A DNA stretch of 64,000 nucleotides from Paenibacillus gallinarum (GCF_014836635.1 NZ_JACSQL010000005.1:186001-250000), one strand, 5' to 3'; numbered from the stretch's first letter, positions 1 through 9,910 are shown. Program-made: numbers and translations. Notes: generated from the sequence alone by a model not told the origin.

Positions 1-953
1 TCGTAATTGAATACATGCGTTACGCCTTCCACATCAAGACCTCGGGCTGCTACATCAGTAGCCACAAGAAGTTGCAGCTTGGCATTACGGAATGCTTTCA
101 TTACTGTCTCGCGCTTCGCTTGAGAGAGGTCTCCATGAAGCTCGCCACTCGCATATCCAAGATCTTGCAAAGCTTCATTAAGAACAGATGCACGACGTTT
201 CGTACGACAGAAAATAATGCCGAGGTATGGACGGTATTGCTCAATTGCCCCGATCAGTGCTTCTTGTTTCGTACGGTCCGTTACTTCTACTACTAACTGA
301 CGAATTTGTTTTACAGGAATTATATTACTGGACTGTACTTTAACATCAACAGGTTCTTTCATGTAAGCACGGGCCAGATTACGAATACCAGAAGGCATCG
401 TTGCTGAGAAGAGCATCGTTTGACGCTTGTAAGGGAGAGCCTTCATGAGCATTTCCACGTCATTCAGGAATCCCATATGAAGCATTTGGTCTGCTTCATC
501 CAGAACCAGCATCTTCACTTTATCAAGGACAAGGGTTCCGCGGCCTAAATGATCCAGCAGTCTTCCAGGCGTACCAATGATGATTTGTGCTCCGCCTTTA
601 AGTTTGTGCAATTGTTTCTCAACATCTTGTCCACCGTAAACAGCGAGAACCCGGATATCTTCTCTTGATTCCGTCAGCTTCTTCGCTTCTGTTGTAATTT
701 GTAGAGCAAGTTCTCTTGTAGGGGCTACAATCAGTGCTTGTGGAGAACGATCTTCCGCGTTAAGACGCTGCAAGATCGGCAGCATAAAGGCGAATGTCTT
801 CCCTGTTCCTGTCTGTGCCTCAGCAATAATATCCGATCCTTGGAGCAAGATCGGAATTGATTTTTCTTGTACCGGTGTCGGTACCGCAATTCCCTGCAAA
901 CGCAGTGCTTCATTCCATTCGGGCAGAACGCCCAACTTATCAAAACCTACCAA
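1..953 (-). CDS. DEAD-box ATP-dependent RNA helicase (3' part missing)
   Basis: The first 317 codons are present and the gene runs off the left edge. The sequence shows the helicase motifs in order: Q motif (PTPVQE, about residues 26-31), Walker A AQTGTGKT (46-53), PTRELA (78-83), TPGR (128-131), DEAD (152-155), SAT (184-186) and the helicase C-terminal ARGLD; the HRIGR motif lies beyond the edge. The start chosen is TTG at 953, six bases after GAGGTG. A GTG at 962 overlaps that ribosome site, and the nearby ATG is followed in frame by a stop. It should unwind RNA duplexes in ribosome assembly or mRNA turnover, like CshA/CshB. Which family member it is cannot be decided from this fragment. 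Confidence 0.93.
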   Translation of the reverse strand, partial: MVGFDKLGVLPEWNEALRLQGIAVPTPVQEKSIPILLQGSDIIAEAQTGTGKTFAFMLPILQRLNAEDRSPQALIVAPTRELALQITTEAKKLTESREDIRVLAVYGGQDVEKQLHKLKGGAQIIIGTPGRLLDHLGRGTLVLDKVKMLVLDEADQMLHMGFLNDVEMLMKALPYKRQTMLFSATMPSGIRNLARAYMKEPVDVKVQSSNIIPVKQIRQLVVEVTDRTKQEALIGAIEQYRPYLGIIFCRTKRRASVLNEALQDLGYASGELHGDLSQAKRETVMKAFRNAKLQLLVATDVAARGLDVEGVTHVFNY

Positions 954-1028
954 ATTTTTCACCTCATGGTTTTATTTCCAGCTATTTTTTATATTCGTCT
1001 ACCTTAAGCAACATGACCAGCAATTATT

Positions 1029-2393
1029 CTACTTCATGAACCGGCGCATCATAACAGACCCGGTCTTGGAAGGATAACGAAATTTAATATCAAAAGCATT
1101 GGTTTGCTTCAGTACACTTTTCATATGTGAGAATGCAGTGAAGCTATACTCTCCGTGATAATTGCCCATGCCGCTTTCCCCTACGCCGCCAAATGGCAGA
1201 TACGGTGTAGCTATATGCATAAGTGTATCATTAATAGACCCTCCACCAAAAGGTATTTGTTCAACAATTCGGTCTTGAACGGACTGATTGACCGTAAAGA
1301 GATACAAAGCGAGTGGTTTTGGCCTAGCATTTACCATATCTACGACTTCGTCCAGGTGCTTATAGGTCATCATCGGTAAAATCGGGCCGAATATTTCTTC
1401 CTGCATGACAGGACTTTCCCAAGACACTTCATCTAATAAGGTCGGTGCTATTTTCAGCGATTCAGGGTCTGTCTCTCCGCCAAGAACAATAGAGCCGTCC
1501 GTGAGAAAAGATTGTAATCGCTCAAAATGTCTAGGAGTAACAATTCTCCCGTAATAATCGCTTAACAGCGGATCCTTGCCGTAGAATTGTCTGATCGCTT
1601 TTTCATATTCCGTGACAAATGCGTCTCTTACACTCTCATGAACCAGTAAATAATCAGGAGCGATACATGTTTGCCCGCTGTTTGTCAGTTTCCCAAAAGC
1701 AATACGTTTTGCAGCAAGCTTCATATTGGCATCATGGTGAACGATACATGGACTTTTCCCGCCCAGCTCCAGCGTCACTGGAATAAGACGCTCAGACGCA
1801 GCTTTCATGACCACCTTACCAACGGCAACACTGCCTGTGAAAAATATTTTATCAAAAGGTTCAGCTAGCAGCATCTCGCTTGCCTCTACACCGCCTTCTA
1901 CAGCTGTTACAAAAGCAGGATCAAATACTTCGCCGATCATCGAAGTGATGACAGCCGATACATGCGGCGTCAGCTCCGACGGCTTAATGACAGCCGTATT
2001 TCCGGCTGCAATTGCCCCGATCAGGGGAGAGATAGCGAGCTGAAATGGGTAATTCCAGGGTGCAATGATCAGTACACTGCCATAAGGTTCAGGGACAATA
2101 TACCCCTTACTGCCAATATGCGTTTTTGCCGTTTTTACTTTTCGAGGCTTCATCCACCGCTTCAAACGTTTAGATACGAATGAAATCTCTTCAAACAAAA
2201 TACCGATCTCGGTCATATATGCTTCTTGGTCACTTTTGCTTAGATCAATCTTTAGTGCTTCTAGGATTTCAGGTTCTCTGCGCCGAATGGCCTCTTTCAG
2301 TAAATCAAGCTGCTTTATTCTTGCTTCATAAGGCCGGGTTGCGCCCGTTCTATAGTAAAGTTTCTGTTTATGTACCATTTCGCTTACGTTCAT
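1029..2393 (-). CDS. Aldehyde dehydrogenase, class 3 / YwdH type
   Basis: A 454-residue NAD(P)-dependent aldehyde dehydrogenase that oxidises fatty or aromatic aldehydes to acids. Visible catalytic elements are Asn114 in APWNYPF, the general-base Glu209 in LELGGKSP, and the nucleophile Cys243 in NSGQTC. The length matches the class 3 enzymes (about 455), which lack the longer N-terminus of other ALDHs. The start at 2393 follows AGGGGG by ten bases; the open frame extends 13 codons further upstream but without a ribosome site. It lies downstream of the AarF gene on the same strand, with a hairpin between them. The natural substrate is not evident. Confidence 0.93.
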   Translation of the reverse strand: MNVSEMVHKQKLYYRTGATRPYEARIKQLDLLKEAIRRREPEILEALKIDLSKSDQEAYMTEIGILFEEISFVSKRLKRWMKPRKVKTAKTHIGSKGYIVPEPYGSVLIIAPWNYPFQLAISPLIGAIAAGNTAVIKPSELTPHVSAVITSMIGEVFDPAFVTAVEGGVEASEMLLAEPFDKIFFTGSVAVGKVVMKAASERLIPVTLELGGKSPCIVHHDANMKLAAKRIAFGKLTNSGQTCIAPDYLLVHESVRDAFVTEYEKAIRQFYGKDPLLSDYYGRIVTPRHFERLQSFLTDGSIVLGGETDPESLKIAPTLLDEVSWESPVMQEEIFGPILPMMTYKHLDEVVDMVNARPKPLALYLFTVNQSVQDRIVEQIPFGGGSINDTLMHIATPYLPFGGVGESGMGNYHGEYSFTAFSHMKSVLKQTNAFDIKFRYPSKTGSVMMRRFMK

Positions 2394-2491
2394 TATGGAC
2401 TTACCCCCTGTCATTACACTAATCATTACCAAACCAGGATTCTATATAAATTCGTTACTTGTTCCTGATTATACATGGATTCCCCTTAACT

Positions 2492-2536
2492 ACAAAGCTC
2501 CCCGCCCTGATCTAGGGAAGAGGAGCTTTTTCTTTG
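2492..2536. terminator. Hairpin between the aarF-like and aldehyde dehydrogenase genes
   Basis: An inverted repeat pairs AAAGCTCC with GGAGCTTT around an A/G-rich loop. The T-run follows on the plus strand, where no gene needs it. On the minus strand the tail after the stem is only GTAGTT, so termination in the coding direction would be weak. Confidence 0.4.
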
Positions 2537-2544
2537 TGCCTGTT

Positions 2545-4209
2545 TTATTGTTTTCTTGATCGAATAATAGAAATAATAAGCCATAACACCATTAAAGCAG
2601 CGATAATCATGCCAATTTCGAGCAGCGGTACATGCCAGACCTGCTCCATCTTTGAAGCTCCGATAAATAAACCTACCATGAGAATACTAAAAGAAAGCAA
2701 TACGATGCTGAGTGATAATTTATTGGTGATTTGGTCTAGCTTATGTTCAAATTGTTCAATTTCGGGAATGCTGATTTCGACCTTCAGTTTACCTTTACTG
2801 ATAATGGAAGACAGCAGTCGTGCTTGTCCCGGCAAATCGATCAATGTCTCAAACAGCTCCGTCATACCGCCCAGCACTTTCCCCTTAATCCGTCTTGAGC
2901 TGAACTTCTCACGCATCAGCTTCCGGCCAAAAGGCTCTGCCATATCAATAATACTAATGGTAGGATCTAGATTTTCAATAACCCCTTCGAGAGTCACCAG
3001 GGCTTTGCCTAGTAAGATTACATCAGAAGGCATGGTTACTTGGTGTCTTTGCGCCACGCCAAATAAATCATTCAGCGCTTGCCCAATACTGATACTGGAA
3101 AAAGGAAGATCGTAATAATCGTCCCGAATCCGGTCGAGGTCTCTGCGAAGGGAGGCCATCTTCGTCCCATCCGGAATCATGCCGAGACGCTGAATAGCAC
3201 GCACCATTCCTTCCGTATTCTTTCGCATCAGCGATATGATCAGGGAAGATAGCTGTTCTTTCAATTCTTCGTTTAGGCGTCCGACCATTCCGAAATCCAA
3301 GTAAGCCAGCGATCCGTTCTTCATGACCATTAGATTGCCCGGATGGGGATCTGCATGGAAGAAGCCTTCAATAAAAATTTGGTGCAGCATGGAATCCACT
3401 AACCGCTGCGCTATATTTTTCAGATCGTACCCTTTCGCGATGAGTACATCCCGCTGATTCAGCATGATCCCGTCCATATACTCCATCGTCAGTACCCTTG
3501 CAGTCGTGTAGTCCCAATAAATAACAGGGACATGAACCTCTGGATTCTCTGCAAACTGTAGCCCGACCTTTTCTGTATTTCTACCTTCATAGCTGTAATC
3601 CAGCTCCGCAAGTAAAGAAACAGCGAATTCATTCACCATCTCCTGCAATTGATACCTGGTTACCCATTCCCATCTTCGCTCGGCAAGAGCAACAAAATCT
3701 TTGAGTATATTCAGGTCACGCTGAATTACAGGCGATATTCCAGGTCTCTGAATCTTGATCGCCACCTGCTCCCCGCTCCGCAGTCTGCCGATATGTACCT
3801 GACCTATACTCGCAGCGGCAAGAGGGGTATCATCAAATTCAGTGAGGAGCTCTTCAAGGGGACTGTTCAGCTCCTGTTCCAGTATGCCTCTTGCAATCTC
3901 TGGTGAAAAAGGAGGGACCTGATCTTGAAGTTTGGTCAGCTCCGATATAATTCCTGGAGGCAGCAAATCGGAACGAGTACTTGCAAGTTGTCCTAATTTA
4001 ACAAAAGTCGGTCCAAGATCCTCCAAGACGTGTCTTATCCGCTCACCAAGGGTCTTGGCTTCCGGACCTGTCTCATGGGTAATCCACCTTCTGGGTAAAG
4101 ATAACACCTGAAAAAAGCTGATTTCTTCCACAATATAGCCGAAGCCATGACGCATCAGCGCCATGGCAATTTCTCTATATCGTCCGGCATTTTTAATATG
4201 CACTACCAT
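2545..4209 (-). CDS. AarF/UbiB/ABC1-family atypical kinase
   Basis: A 554-residue member of the UbiB/ABC1 family, linked to isoprenoid-quinone biology. It carries the family's KxGQ motif (K71-LGQ, in FVKLGQLASTRSDLLP), an Ala-rich nucleotide loop (AAASIGQVH) in place of a Gly-rich loop, the lysine segment VAIKIQRPG, and the catalytic/metal segment HADPHPGNLM. Two hydrophobic segments at the C-terminus (LSLSIVLLSFSILMVGLFIG and an equivalent near residue 530) should anchor it in the membrane. Its ATG directly abuts the stop codon of the phasin-like gene, so the two are almost certainly co-transcribed and co-translated. It may be an ATPase rather than a protein kinase; the substrate is unknown. 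Confidence 0.9.
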   Translation of the reverse strand: MVVHIKNAGRYREIAMALMRHGFGYIVEEISFFQVLSLPRRWITHETGPEAKTLGERIRHVLEDLGPTFVKLGQLASTRSDLLPPGIISELTKLQDQVPPFSPEIARGILEQELNSPLEELLTEFDDTPLAAASIGQVHIGRLRSGEQVAIKIQRPGISPVIQRDLNILKDFVALAERRWEWVTRYQLQEMVNEFAVSLLAELDYSYEGRNTEKVGLQFAENPEVHVPVIYWDYTTARVLTMEYMDGIMLNQRDVLIAKGYDLKNIAQRLVDSMLHQIFIEGFFHADPHPGNLMVMKNGSLAYLDFGMVGRLNEELKEQLSSLIISLMRKNTEGMVRAIQRLGMIPDGTKMASLRRDLDRIRDDYYDLPFSSISIGQALNDLFGVAQRHQVTMPSDVILLGKALVTLEGVIENLDPTISIIDMAEPFGRKLMREKFSSRRIKGKVLGGMTELFETLIDLPGQARLLSSIISKGKLKVEISIPEIEQFEHKLDQITNKLSLSIVLLSFSILMVGLFIGASKMEQVWHVPLLEIGMIIAALMVLWLIISIIRSRKQ

Positions 4210-4599
4210 TTATTCAATCTCGTTTCCTTTAGGAGGCTGCTCTATTTCAGGCGTTGACGTAAGAATCGGTGTTTCTGGATGTTTCGCAGGCTGACTTGTT
4301 TCGAGTGCAGACAGTTTCTGTTCCAGTTCCTCAATTCGCATGTTTAGTCGGTTTACATCTGTTTTGGTGGGTACACCCAGATCAATTAGCACTTTCTCCA
4401 CTTGACCTTCAATCATTTTCTTAAAGCCTGTTTGTTCTTCATTTCCACGTTCCATAAGCTTATCAACCAGTGCCTTGGATTCGGATGGTGCCAGTTCACC
4501 GCGCTTGACGAGGTCGCCTACAACACTCTCCACTTTCTCTTTACTAACCAGCGTAAGTCCCAATCCTAGAGAAACCGCCTTTTTAAACAAATCGCTCAT
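4210..4599 (-). CDS. Phasin-like coiled-coil protein (PHA-regulator phasin family)
   Basis: A 129-residue soluble, strongly charged, mostly helical protein resembling the polyhydroxyalkanoate-synthesis-regulator phasin family. It has an amphipathic N-terminus (MSDLFKKAVSLGLGLTLVSKE), a long helical middle ending in a heptad-like segment (residues about 80-105, VNRLNMRIEELEQKLSALE) and a Pro-rich tail. The start at 4599 follows AAGGAGG by nine bases; an ATG three codons upstream overlaps the ribosome site. It is the first gene of a two-gene unit with the AarF/UbiB kinase. No PHA synthase gene is in the window, so a granule role is not supported here. A scaffold or partner of the kinase is a reasonable inference. 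Confidence 0.75.
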   Translation of the reverse strand: MSDLFKKAVSLGLGLTLVSKEKVESVVGDLVKRGELAPSESKALVDKLMERGNEEQTGFKKMIEGQVEKVLIDLGVPTKTDVNRLNMRIEELEQKLSALETSQPAKHPETPILTSTPEIEQPPKGNEIE

Positions 4600-4683
4600 G
4601 CCTTTCATCCTCCTTCTGAAAAAATCTGATTCTATACTAGTATATACCTATATTACCCAATCAAGCGAAAGTACGTCCGATCT

Positions 4684-5334
4684 CTAATTACGTTTTGGCT
4701 TCGTACGTGTTGCCCACATTGCTGATTGTAAAAGAAGTCGTCTGAATGATTCGTTATTGAAAGAAGGAACCGAATGTCCTGGCATAAGATAAACGACACG
4801 TCCCATGCCATAGTTATGAGCCCAAGCTGCAGGCCATGACTTCCCATCTTCATTCATATACTCAAGAAGAACCTTGATATCAGCGAAGTTATCAAATTCA
4901 ATCTCATAAGGTTCCTCTTCCATTGAGAAGTTATCTATTCCGGACACAATGGGATGAAGCGGATCTGTGACTTGGAACCTGAGTTCACGCGGAGCAGGAT
5001 GACCTGTGAATCTGCCACCTAATAATTGAGCTATTTCATAACGATTATGCATGGAAATACCGTTATGCAGCACTAGGAGAGCGCCTCCTCCGCTGACGTA
5101 ACTAAGCAATCCTGCGGCCTGCTGCGGAGCAATCGCTCCTTTCCAATCATCCAGATAAGAAATAAGCAGGTCATAACCAGCTAAGTTTTCCATTAACATC
5201 AAATTGCGATTTTCACTGCACTGTACGGTCATTTCATCTTGCAAAATACGGCTGACTTCCGCGTCAACTCCTTGCAAGGGGTGATACATGGGATGTGTAT
5301 AATCTCCCAATAGTAATACTTTTTTTCGACTCAT
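4684..5334 (-). CDS. ThuA-like / glutamine-amidotransferase-fold protein
   Basis: A 216-residue single-domain protein of the ThuA (trehalose-utilisation) superfamily, which has a class I amidotransferase-like fold. Typical features are the N-terminal strand KKVLLLGDYTHPMYHP, the GGALLVLHNG segment, FTGHPAPRELRFQVTDPLHPI, and C-terminal GMGRVVYLMPGHSVPSFNNE. The start at 5334 is chosen because AAGGAG lies nine bases upstream; the longer frame adds 20 Lys/Arg-rich residues with no ribosome site. No sugar dehydrogenase or transporter adjoins it, so the usual sugar-catabolism link cannot be made from context. Confidence 0.85.
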   Translation of the reverse strand: MSRKKVLLLGDYTHPMYHPLQGVDAEVSRILQDEMTVQCSENRNLMLMENLAGYDLLISYLDDWKGAIAPQQAAGLLSYVSGGGALLVLHNGISMHNRYEIAQLLGGRFTGHPAPRELRFQVTDPLHPIVSGIDNFSMEEEPYEIEFDNFADIKVLLEYMNEDGKSWPAAWAHNYGMGRVVYLMPGHSVPSFNNESFRRLLLQSAMWATRTKPKRN

Positions 5335-5649
5335 TAACCATTTCTCCTTTGCTCTGCTTTTGTCTGATTCATTTCGTTTCATTTGCTTACGCAAAGCAAG
5401 AAAGTTCGCATGCCTTTACTCGCTTATATGATCATATCTATCCTTACCACCCTAAAGAGGTAAAATTAGAAACGAATTAACTTCATGGTCGTTGATTTGC
5501 CTAGTATAGCCGCAATCGTTCTTCTAAATCCATAAGTTACATAACAGACAAAAAGCTTTGTATTTACCACTACTTTTGAATTCGGCGCTATTCGAAAATA
5601 CCCTTTATTCATTCTGTGAGTTTACCATATTCGTCATATAATTCCGTAT
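5335..5649. other. Intergenic region without a gene
   Basis: About 315 bases separate the ThuA-like gene from the terminator of the CNNM gene. It holds AT-rich sequence that presumably includes the ThuA promoter, but I could not assign a convincing -35/-10 pair. No ORF here has a ribosome site and codon pattern worth calling. Confidence 0.5.
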
Positions 5650-5690
5650 AAAAACAAACAAATCACAGAAAAAAATCTCTGCGATTTGTT
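5650..5690 (-). terminator. Terminator of the CNNM/CorC gene
   Basis: Stem AACAAATC/GATTTGTT with an additional inner GCAGA/TCTGT pairing, followed on the minus strand by GTTTTTA. It starts 11 bases past the stop codon. Confidence 0.7.
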
Positions 5691-5701
5691 TTATAACAAC
5701 T

Positions 5702-7051
5702 TTACTCTTCAGGAGATAATTCCTCACCATCTTGATGGAGTGATCTTTCCTCTTCGGGCAGCCTCGTCATTTGAATTCGGCGAATACGCTGTTTTCCAAC
5801 TTCCAACACTTTATAACGGAAACCACGGAATTCAAACTCGGGGCGCTCTTGTTTTGTGGGAATACGGCCAATGGTACCCACCATAAATCCACTAAGGGTA
5901 TCGTACTCTTCTTCCGGCAAACTTGCTTTTGTAATCTGGCTTACTTCATCCAAATGGGCGATCCCTGTAAAAATGTAGGTATCTTCATCCACTTGTTCAA
6001 AGATCGACTCTTCTTCATCATACTCATCATAAATAGAGCCTACAATCTCCTCGATTAAATCTTCGATCGTAATGAGACCTGCCGTACCTCCGTATTCATC
6101 GACCACAATCGCCATATGCACTCGGTTTTGTTGCAGTTCTTCGAGAAGGTCGTCCCCTTTTTTCGACTCAGATACAAAATAAGCAGGACGGATCATATCC
6201 ATAATGCTCTTCGGCCTTGTGGTATCTTTTCTAAATTGAACAATCAAGTCTTTTACGTGCAGAATTCCAATGATATTATCGACTCGTTCTTCGAATACAG
6301 GAAACCGGGTATACTGCTCAGATTGCACAATTTCCAGCACGTCTTCTAGCGGAGTGTCCGCAGAAATTGCGATCATATCCGTACGATGAGTCATCATATC
6401 CGATACATCTTTATTATCAAAATCGAATATGTTATGGATGATCATCTTTTCGCTTTGCTGAATCGTTCCTCTCTCAAGCCCTGTATCTACAAGCATCCGA
6501 ATTTCTTCTTCGGAAGCTTCCTCATCCTCCGCATTGGGATCAATACCAAACAAACGGACGGTAAGATTTGTCGATACCGTAAGCAGTTTTACAAAAGGAT
6601 TGACGACCTTAGACAACACGCTTAGCGGACTTGATACCGCGAGTGCAATCGCTTCTGCCTTTTTCATCGCAATCCGTTTCGGAACAAGCTCACCAAATAC
6701 CAGTGTAAAGTAAGAAAGAATCAATGTAATAACAATGACCGATACAGAAGAAAGCACAGATGGTGAGATATCAACACCAAGCGACAACACATAATCCACA
6801 AGCAGGGACGCAAATTTATCTGCTGCAAATGCACTGTTCAAAAATCCAGCAAGTGTGATTCCGATCTGGATCGTGGATAGAAAGCCTGTTGGTTCCTCCA
6901 GTAACTTCTCTAGCTTCTGTGCACGTTTATTTCCTTCGAGCGATAAAATGCGAATTCGGTTGTCATTAATGGAGATCAGTGCCATCTCAGAAGCTGCGAA
7001 GAAAGCATTAACGACAAGTAAGATGAGAATGACTAAAATATCAAACCCCAA
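5702..7051 (-). CDS. CNNM/CorC-family membrane protein (DUF21, CBS pair, CorC_HlyC)
   Basis: A 449-residue protein with the canonical HlyC/CorC layout: an N-terminal DUF21 membrane domain (about residues 1-190, opening with [20 protein letters not shown]), a cytosolic CBS pair (about 200-325, including [20 protein letters not shown] and [17 protein letters not shown]), and a C-terminal CorC_HlyC domain (about 345-430). The family transports or regulates Mg2+ or Na+. The best start is TTG at 7051, nine bases after AGGAGGTG; the GTG at 7063 lies inside that ribosome site. The gene stands alone with its own terminator. The old name hemolysin should not be taken as function. Confidence 0.9.
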   Translation of the reverse strand: MGFDILVILILLVVNAFFAASEMALISINDNRIRILSLEGNKRAQKLEKLLEEPTGFLSTIQIGITLAGFLNSAFAADKFASLLVDYVLSLGVDISPSVLSSVSVIVITLILSYFTLVFGELVPKRIAMKKAEAIALAVSSPLSVLSKVVNPFVKLLTVSTNLTVRLFGIDPNAEDEEASEEEIRMLVDTGLERGTIQQSEKMIIHNIFDFDNKDVSDMMTHRTDMIAISADTPLEDVLEIVQSEQYTRFPVFEERVDNIIGILHVKDLIVQFRKDTTRPKSIMDMIRPAYFVSESKKGDDLLEELQQNRVHMAIVVDEYGGTAGLITIEDLIEEIVGSIYDEYDEEESIFEQVDEDTYIFTGIAHLDEVSQITKASLPEEEYDTLSGFMVGTIGRIPTKQERPEFEFRGFRYKVLEVGKQRIRRIQMTRLPEEERSLHQDGEELSPEE

Positions 7052-7203
7052 TGGTTGTTGCACCTCCTAATTCATCAGTCCACTCCAGGAAACTCCTGTG
7101 AGTGTCGAAATATGTACAATATAAATAATAAGTCTCTTACCTATCTAAACACAAATTTGAGTAACGACACGCTTAGTCATACACCTTCTAGTCTAAATAA
7201 CGC

Positions 7204-7234
7204 AAAAACACCTCACCTCTCTTGGTCAGGTGTT
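7204..7234 (-). terminator. Terminator of hemD
   Basis: On the minus strand AACACCT pairs with AGGTGTT and is followed by TTTTTGCG. It lies about 35 bases beyond the hemD stop codon. Confidence 0.8.
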
Positions 7235-7267
7235 CTTGCCCTATAGGTTGTAACAAGATTGTCCTTC

Positions 7268-8089
7268 TTATACTCGCTCTTTCTCAGCAAAATACTTACC
7301 TAATGAAACGATCATACTTCCCATGCGCTCCTCCTCTGGAATTACCTTAGGGGTAACCCCTTCCTCCATCATGGCTTGCGCAGTTACCCTACCAACCGCA
7401 GCGGCAACCACATCCTCTTCAAAGCGTTGTTTCATATCTGCTAGCTTCCCATGTTTCTCGGCATAAGCTGTAAGAAAACGAATCTGCGGAGCACTCGTAA
7501 AAGTAACTGCATCGATTCTTTGCTGAAGAATGTCTTCAAGCAGTTCTTCCAGATCCGTATCTTGAGGGGGCACATGGCGATAAGGCAGTACTTCCCTGAT
7601 CTCCGATGTTCCTCTCTCTTTCAGCCATGCCATAAGGCGTGGAGCAGACTCTCCATGGAGCTGAACGAGAATACGCTTTCCTTGAAGGTCATAACTCATA
7701 AGTTCTCGAATGAGTCCTGAGGTACTTCCATCATCATCTCTAACGGCAGGTGTTAAATTCCGTTTACGAAGTGCATTTACTGTCTTATAACCACGTGCTG
7801 CAATATGTGAGTGCTGCAAAGCCTCAAGTAGCTCTTCCTGAAGTTCAAGTTGCTCGGCTGCCTGAAATATCGCATCTAGCCCCATACCTGTCGTAAGGAT
7901 CGTCCAATCGGGTGGACTCTTCACCCAAGTTTCTATACTGCTTTTCAGATGTTCATCATCTACAAAAACGGTTCCTTGTGCAGGTCGCAGCAGCGGAGTA
8001 CCGCCTAACTTTCTCACGATCATGGACATCTCTTCAGACTTCCGGGGTCCAGCGAGTGCAACTTTTTTTCCAAGTAAATTTTGTGCCAT
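7268..8089 (-). CDS. hemD: Uroporphyrinogen-III synthase (HemD family)
   Basis: A 273-residue protein with the two-lobed HemD architecture: lobe 1 starts GKKVALAGPRKSEEMSMIVR, lobe 2 carries AVTFTSAPQIRFLTAYAE, the family's conserved TFTS segment, and the chain ends in VAAAVGRVTAQAMMEEGVTP, the VGxxTA motif. It would close hydroxymethylbilane to uroporphyrinogen III in heme and siroheme synthesis. GAGGGGG precedes the ATG. It is not beside other hem genes, so it may be a second, stand-alone copy; that cannot be tested from this window. HemD proteins diverge strongly, which lowers certainty of activity. Confidence 0.83.
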   Translation of the reverse strand: MAQNLLGKKVALAGPRKSEEMSMIVRKLGGTPLLRPAQGTVFVDDEHLKSSIETWVKSPPDWTILTTGMGLDAIFQAAEQLELQEELLEALQHSHIAARGYKTVNALRKRNLTPAVRDDDGSTSGLIRELMSYDLQGKRILVQLHGESAPRLMAWLKERGTSEIREVLPYRHVPPQDTDLEELLEDILQQRIDAVTFTSAPQIRFLTAYAEKHGKLADMKQRFEEDVVAAAVGRVTAQAMMEEGVTPKVIPEEERMGSMIVSLGKYFAEKERV

Positions 8090-8144
8090 TTCTTATGAAT
8101 CCCCCTCTATGCTTATGTTGTCCTGCGTTTAGATGAATCGTATG

Positions 8145-8555
8145 TTATCTGCGGTTTCTTCGGAAGAAACGATCTACTGCCACATATCTACTGCCTGCTA
8201 CAGCAAGCGTGATTCCCATTCCAATTAGTGCAACATCGAGCTCATAGCCGCCAATAAACCCACTCTCTGCCTTCGCAGTAAAGATAGCTACGAATAGAAC
8301 AGCAACAAATAGAAGACTCACAATTCGTGTAAATAAACCAATAATTAAAAACACCCCGCCAAAGAACTCTACCAAACCTACAATGGTTGCCATTGAGCCC
8401 GGTAGACCCAAACTAATAAAATAGCTTTGTGTATCCTCCATACCTTGGAATTTGGTAATGCCATGGATTAAAAAAATGATACCAAGTACTAATCTAGTAA
8501 TTAGAAGTCCAAGCTCCATGTTTCGAGTCTGGCTTTGATTTCGGTTGCTATACAT
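8145..8555 (-). CDS. DoxX-family membrane protein
   Basis: A 136-residue protein with four predicted membrane segments, starting LLITRLVLGIIFLIHGITKF, a typical DoxX opening, followed by GLVEFFGGVFLIIGLFTRIV. A strong ribosome site (GGAGG, seven bases) sets the start. DoxX proteins are membrane components variously linked to thiol/redox homeostasis; in most Firmicutes the role is undefined. It lies between hemD and the M56 gene on the same strand, with 54 and 57 base gaps that leave operon membership uncertain. Confidence 0.85.
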   Translation of the reverse strand: MYSNRNQSQTRNMELGLLITRLVLGIIFLIHGITKFQGMEDTQSYFISLGLPGSMATIVGLVEFFGGVFLIIGLFTRIVSLLFVAVLFVAIFTAKAESGFIGGYELDVALIGMGITLAVAGSRYVAVDRFFRRNRR

Positions 8556-8612
8556 TTTCCCATTCCTCCTGCGAATTCATGTGTTTTTTATTTCCTTTTT
8601 TCCATTCATCTA

Positions 8613-9476
8613 TCAATGAGGAACTACGTTAAATACAGCAAACAATGCAATCAGAATGAAGACTGAGCATAGCAAGCATGAGCCGGATATTCGTAAAGGC
8701 AACTCCTTATCCGGTTCCAAAATCCAAGCAATTCGGTCATTTACTGTACTTTCCGCAGCAAAAGAAGAAACCATACCACTATGAAAGCCAGAATTCACTG
8801 ATGTACCCAATAGCTTAAGAAGGGCTCCACCCAAGCCGACAGGTGTACCTGCTTTGGTAATGGCATCATGGTCTGCCATAATCTCACGAACCATTTTGAA
8901 ATTGAATAGTATCGATTTTAATATAGGTATATAACCAATGGTAGACACACCAAGTGTAAGAAGAAACGTCTTAAGCGGGTCATAATGCCGCAGATGATAG
9001 TGTTCATGATAGAGCACTGCTTCTATTTCTTGCTCATCTAACAGCTGAATCAGTCCCGAAGAGAGCACAATTCGCCTGCGGAACAATCCACAAGCAAAGG
9101 CAACGGGCTCATGGGTACGGATTACCACCAGATACTTGTGAAGTGTGAGATTCGGATAACGTTTCACATAATACGTTGTAAGATGAACATCAGTTAATTT
9201 GTATATGTATTTTAAAGCACGAGCCCCGCCAATGAGCTGGGTACATATATAGTAAAAAGTCAGTAGAAATGTTCCTGCAACGAATACGTTTAGTAAGTGA
9301 ATAACAGACAACAACCCAAACTCTCTCATCCAGTGAGTACACCATGTAAATAGATTGAACGTCGTTTGAAAGCCCCAGATCATATGAACTACATATAATC
9401 CCATTTGAATATAAACAGCCCCGCAGATCAGAATTCCGCAGCAAAATAACATCCTCGAACGCAGCGCCCACTTCAC
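8613..9476 (-). CDS. BlaR1/MecR1-like M56 membrane metallopeptidase
   Basis: A 287-residue integral membrane protease with several N-terminal membrane helices, the zinc motif HEHYH (HExxH, about residues 157-161) followed by the downstream metal-ligand segment EIMADHDA, and a C-terminal membrane helix. It lacks the extracellular penicillin-sensor domain of BlaR1, so any signal must be sensed by the membrane part or a partner. GTG at 9476 overlaps the stop of the BlaI-type gene (GTGA) and has AAGGA six bases upstream, so the pair is translationally coupled. Its expected action is cleavage of the upstream repressor. No beta-lactamase gene is nearby, so the target genes are unknown. Confidence 0.85.
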   Translation of the reverse strand: MKWALRSRMLFCCGILICGAVYIQMGLYVVHMIWGFQTTFNLFTWCTHWMREFGLLSVIHLLNVFVAGTFLLTFYYICTQLIGGARALKYIYKLTDVHLTTYYVKRYPNLTLHKYLVVIRTHEPVAFACGLFRRRIVLSSGLIQLLDEQEIEAVLYHEHYHLRHYDPLKTFLLTLGVSTIGYIPILKSILFNFKMVREIMADHDAITKAGTPVGLGGALLKLLGTSVNSGFHSGMVSSFAAESTVNDRIAWILEPDKELPLRISGSCLLCSVFILIALFAVFNVVPH

Positions 9477-9889
9477 GGTAAATCCTTCTTCCACTGCTTA
9501 ATTCGGAGCTCAAGTTGTTTAATTAACTCGGGATCGGCAACTTCAACCGCATCGAGCATATGGGTAACTGCTATGGAACCAAACTGGTCCATCAGCTCAT
9601 GAGTCAGTCCTTTCGACTGCGTATCCATGAACACCTCCCTTGATTGTACCGGGCGATACATTGAGGTCCTGCCTTGAAGTGTTTTAACGAGTATCCCTTT
9701 TTCAACAAGCCTGTTCATCACGGTCATGACCGTATTGAAACTTAGTGCTTTATCTTCTTCCAGTTTTAATTGAACTTCTTTAATGCTTACCTCTTCCTCA
9801 TTCCAGAGGACGTCCATAATTTTTGCCTCTAGAGGACCAAAAAATCGGTTAAGACCTTGCTCTCCCACCTTAAAGTGACTAATCCTCAT
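9473..9889 (-). CDS. BlaI/MecI/CopY-family repressor
   Basis: A 138-residue winged-helix repressor with the family's N-terminal pattern RFFGPLEAKIMDVLW, a recognition helix in SFNTVMTVMNRLVEKGIL, a wing (KTLQGRTSMYRPV) and a helical dimerisation C-terminus. ATG at 9889 follows GGAGGGG by five bases. Its promoter shows good consensus boxes. It pairs with the M56 protease in a BlaI-BlaR1-like arrangement, so the protease probably cleaves this repressor to relieve autorepression. Confidence 0.9.
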   Translation of the reverse strand: MRISHFKVGEQGLNRFFGPLEAKIMDVLWNEEEVSIKEVQLKLEEDKALSFNTVMTVMNRLVEKGILVKTLQGRTSMYRPVQSREVFMDTQSKGLTHELMDQFGSIAVTHMLDAVEVADPELIKQLELRIKQWKKDLP

Positions 9890-9910
9890 CAGCACCCCTC
9901 CACACTACCC

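Noticed and set aside
2534..3115. A 193-codon plus-strand frame opposite the AarF gene
   Set aside because: It is the antisense shadow of a strongly conserved coding region, with no independent start signal.
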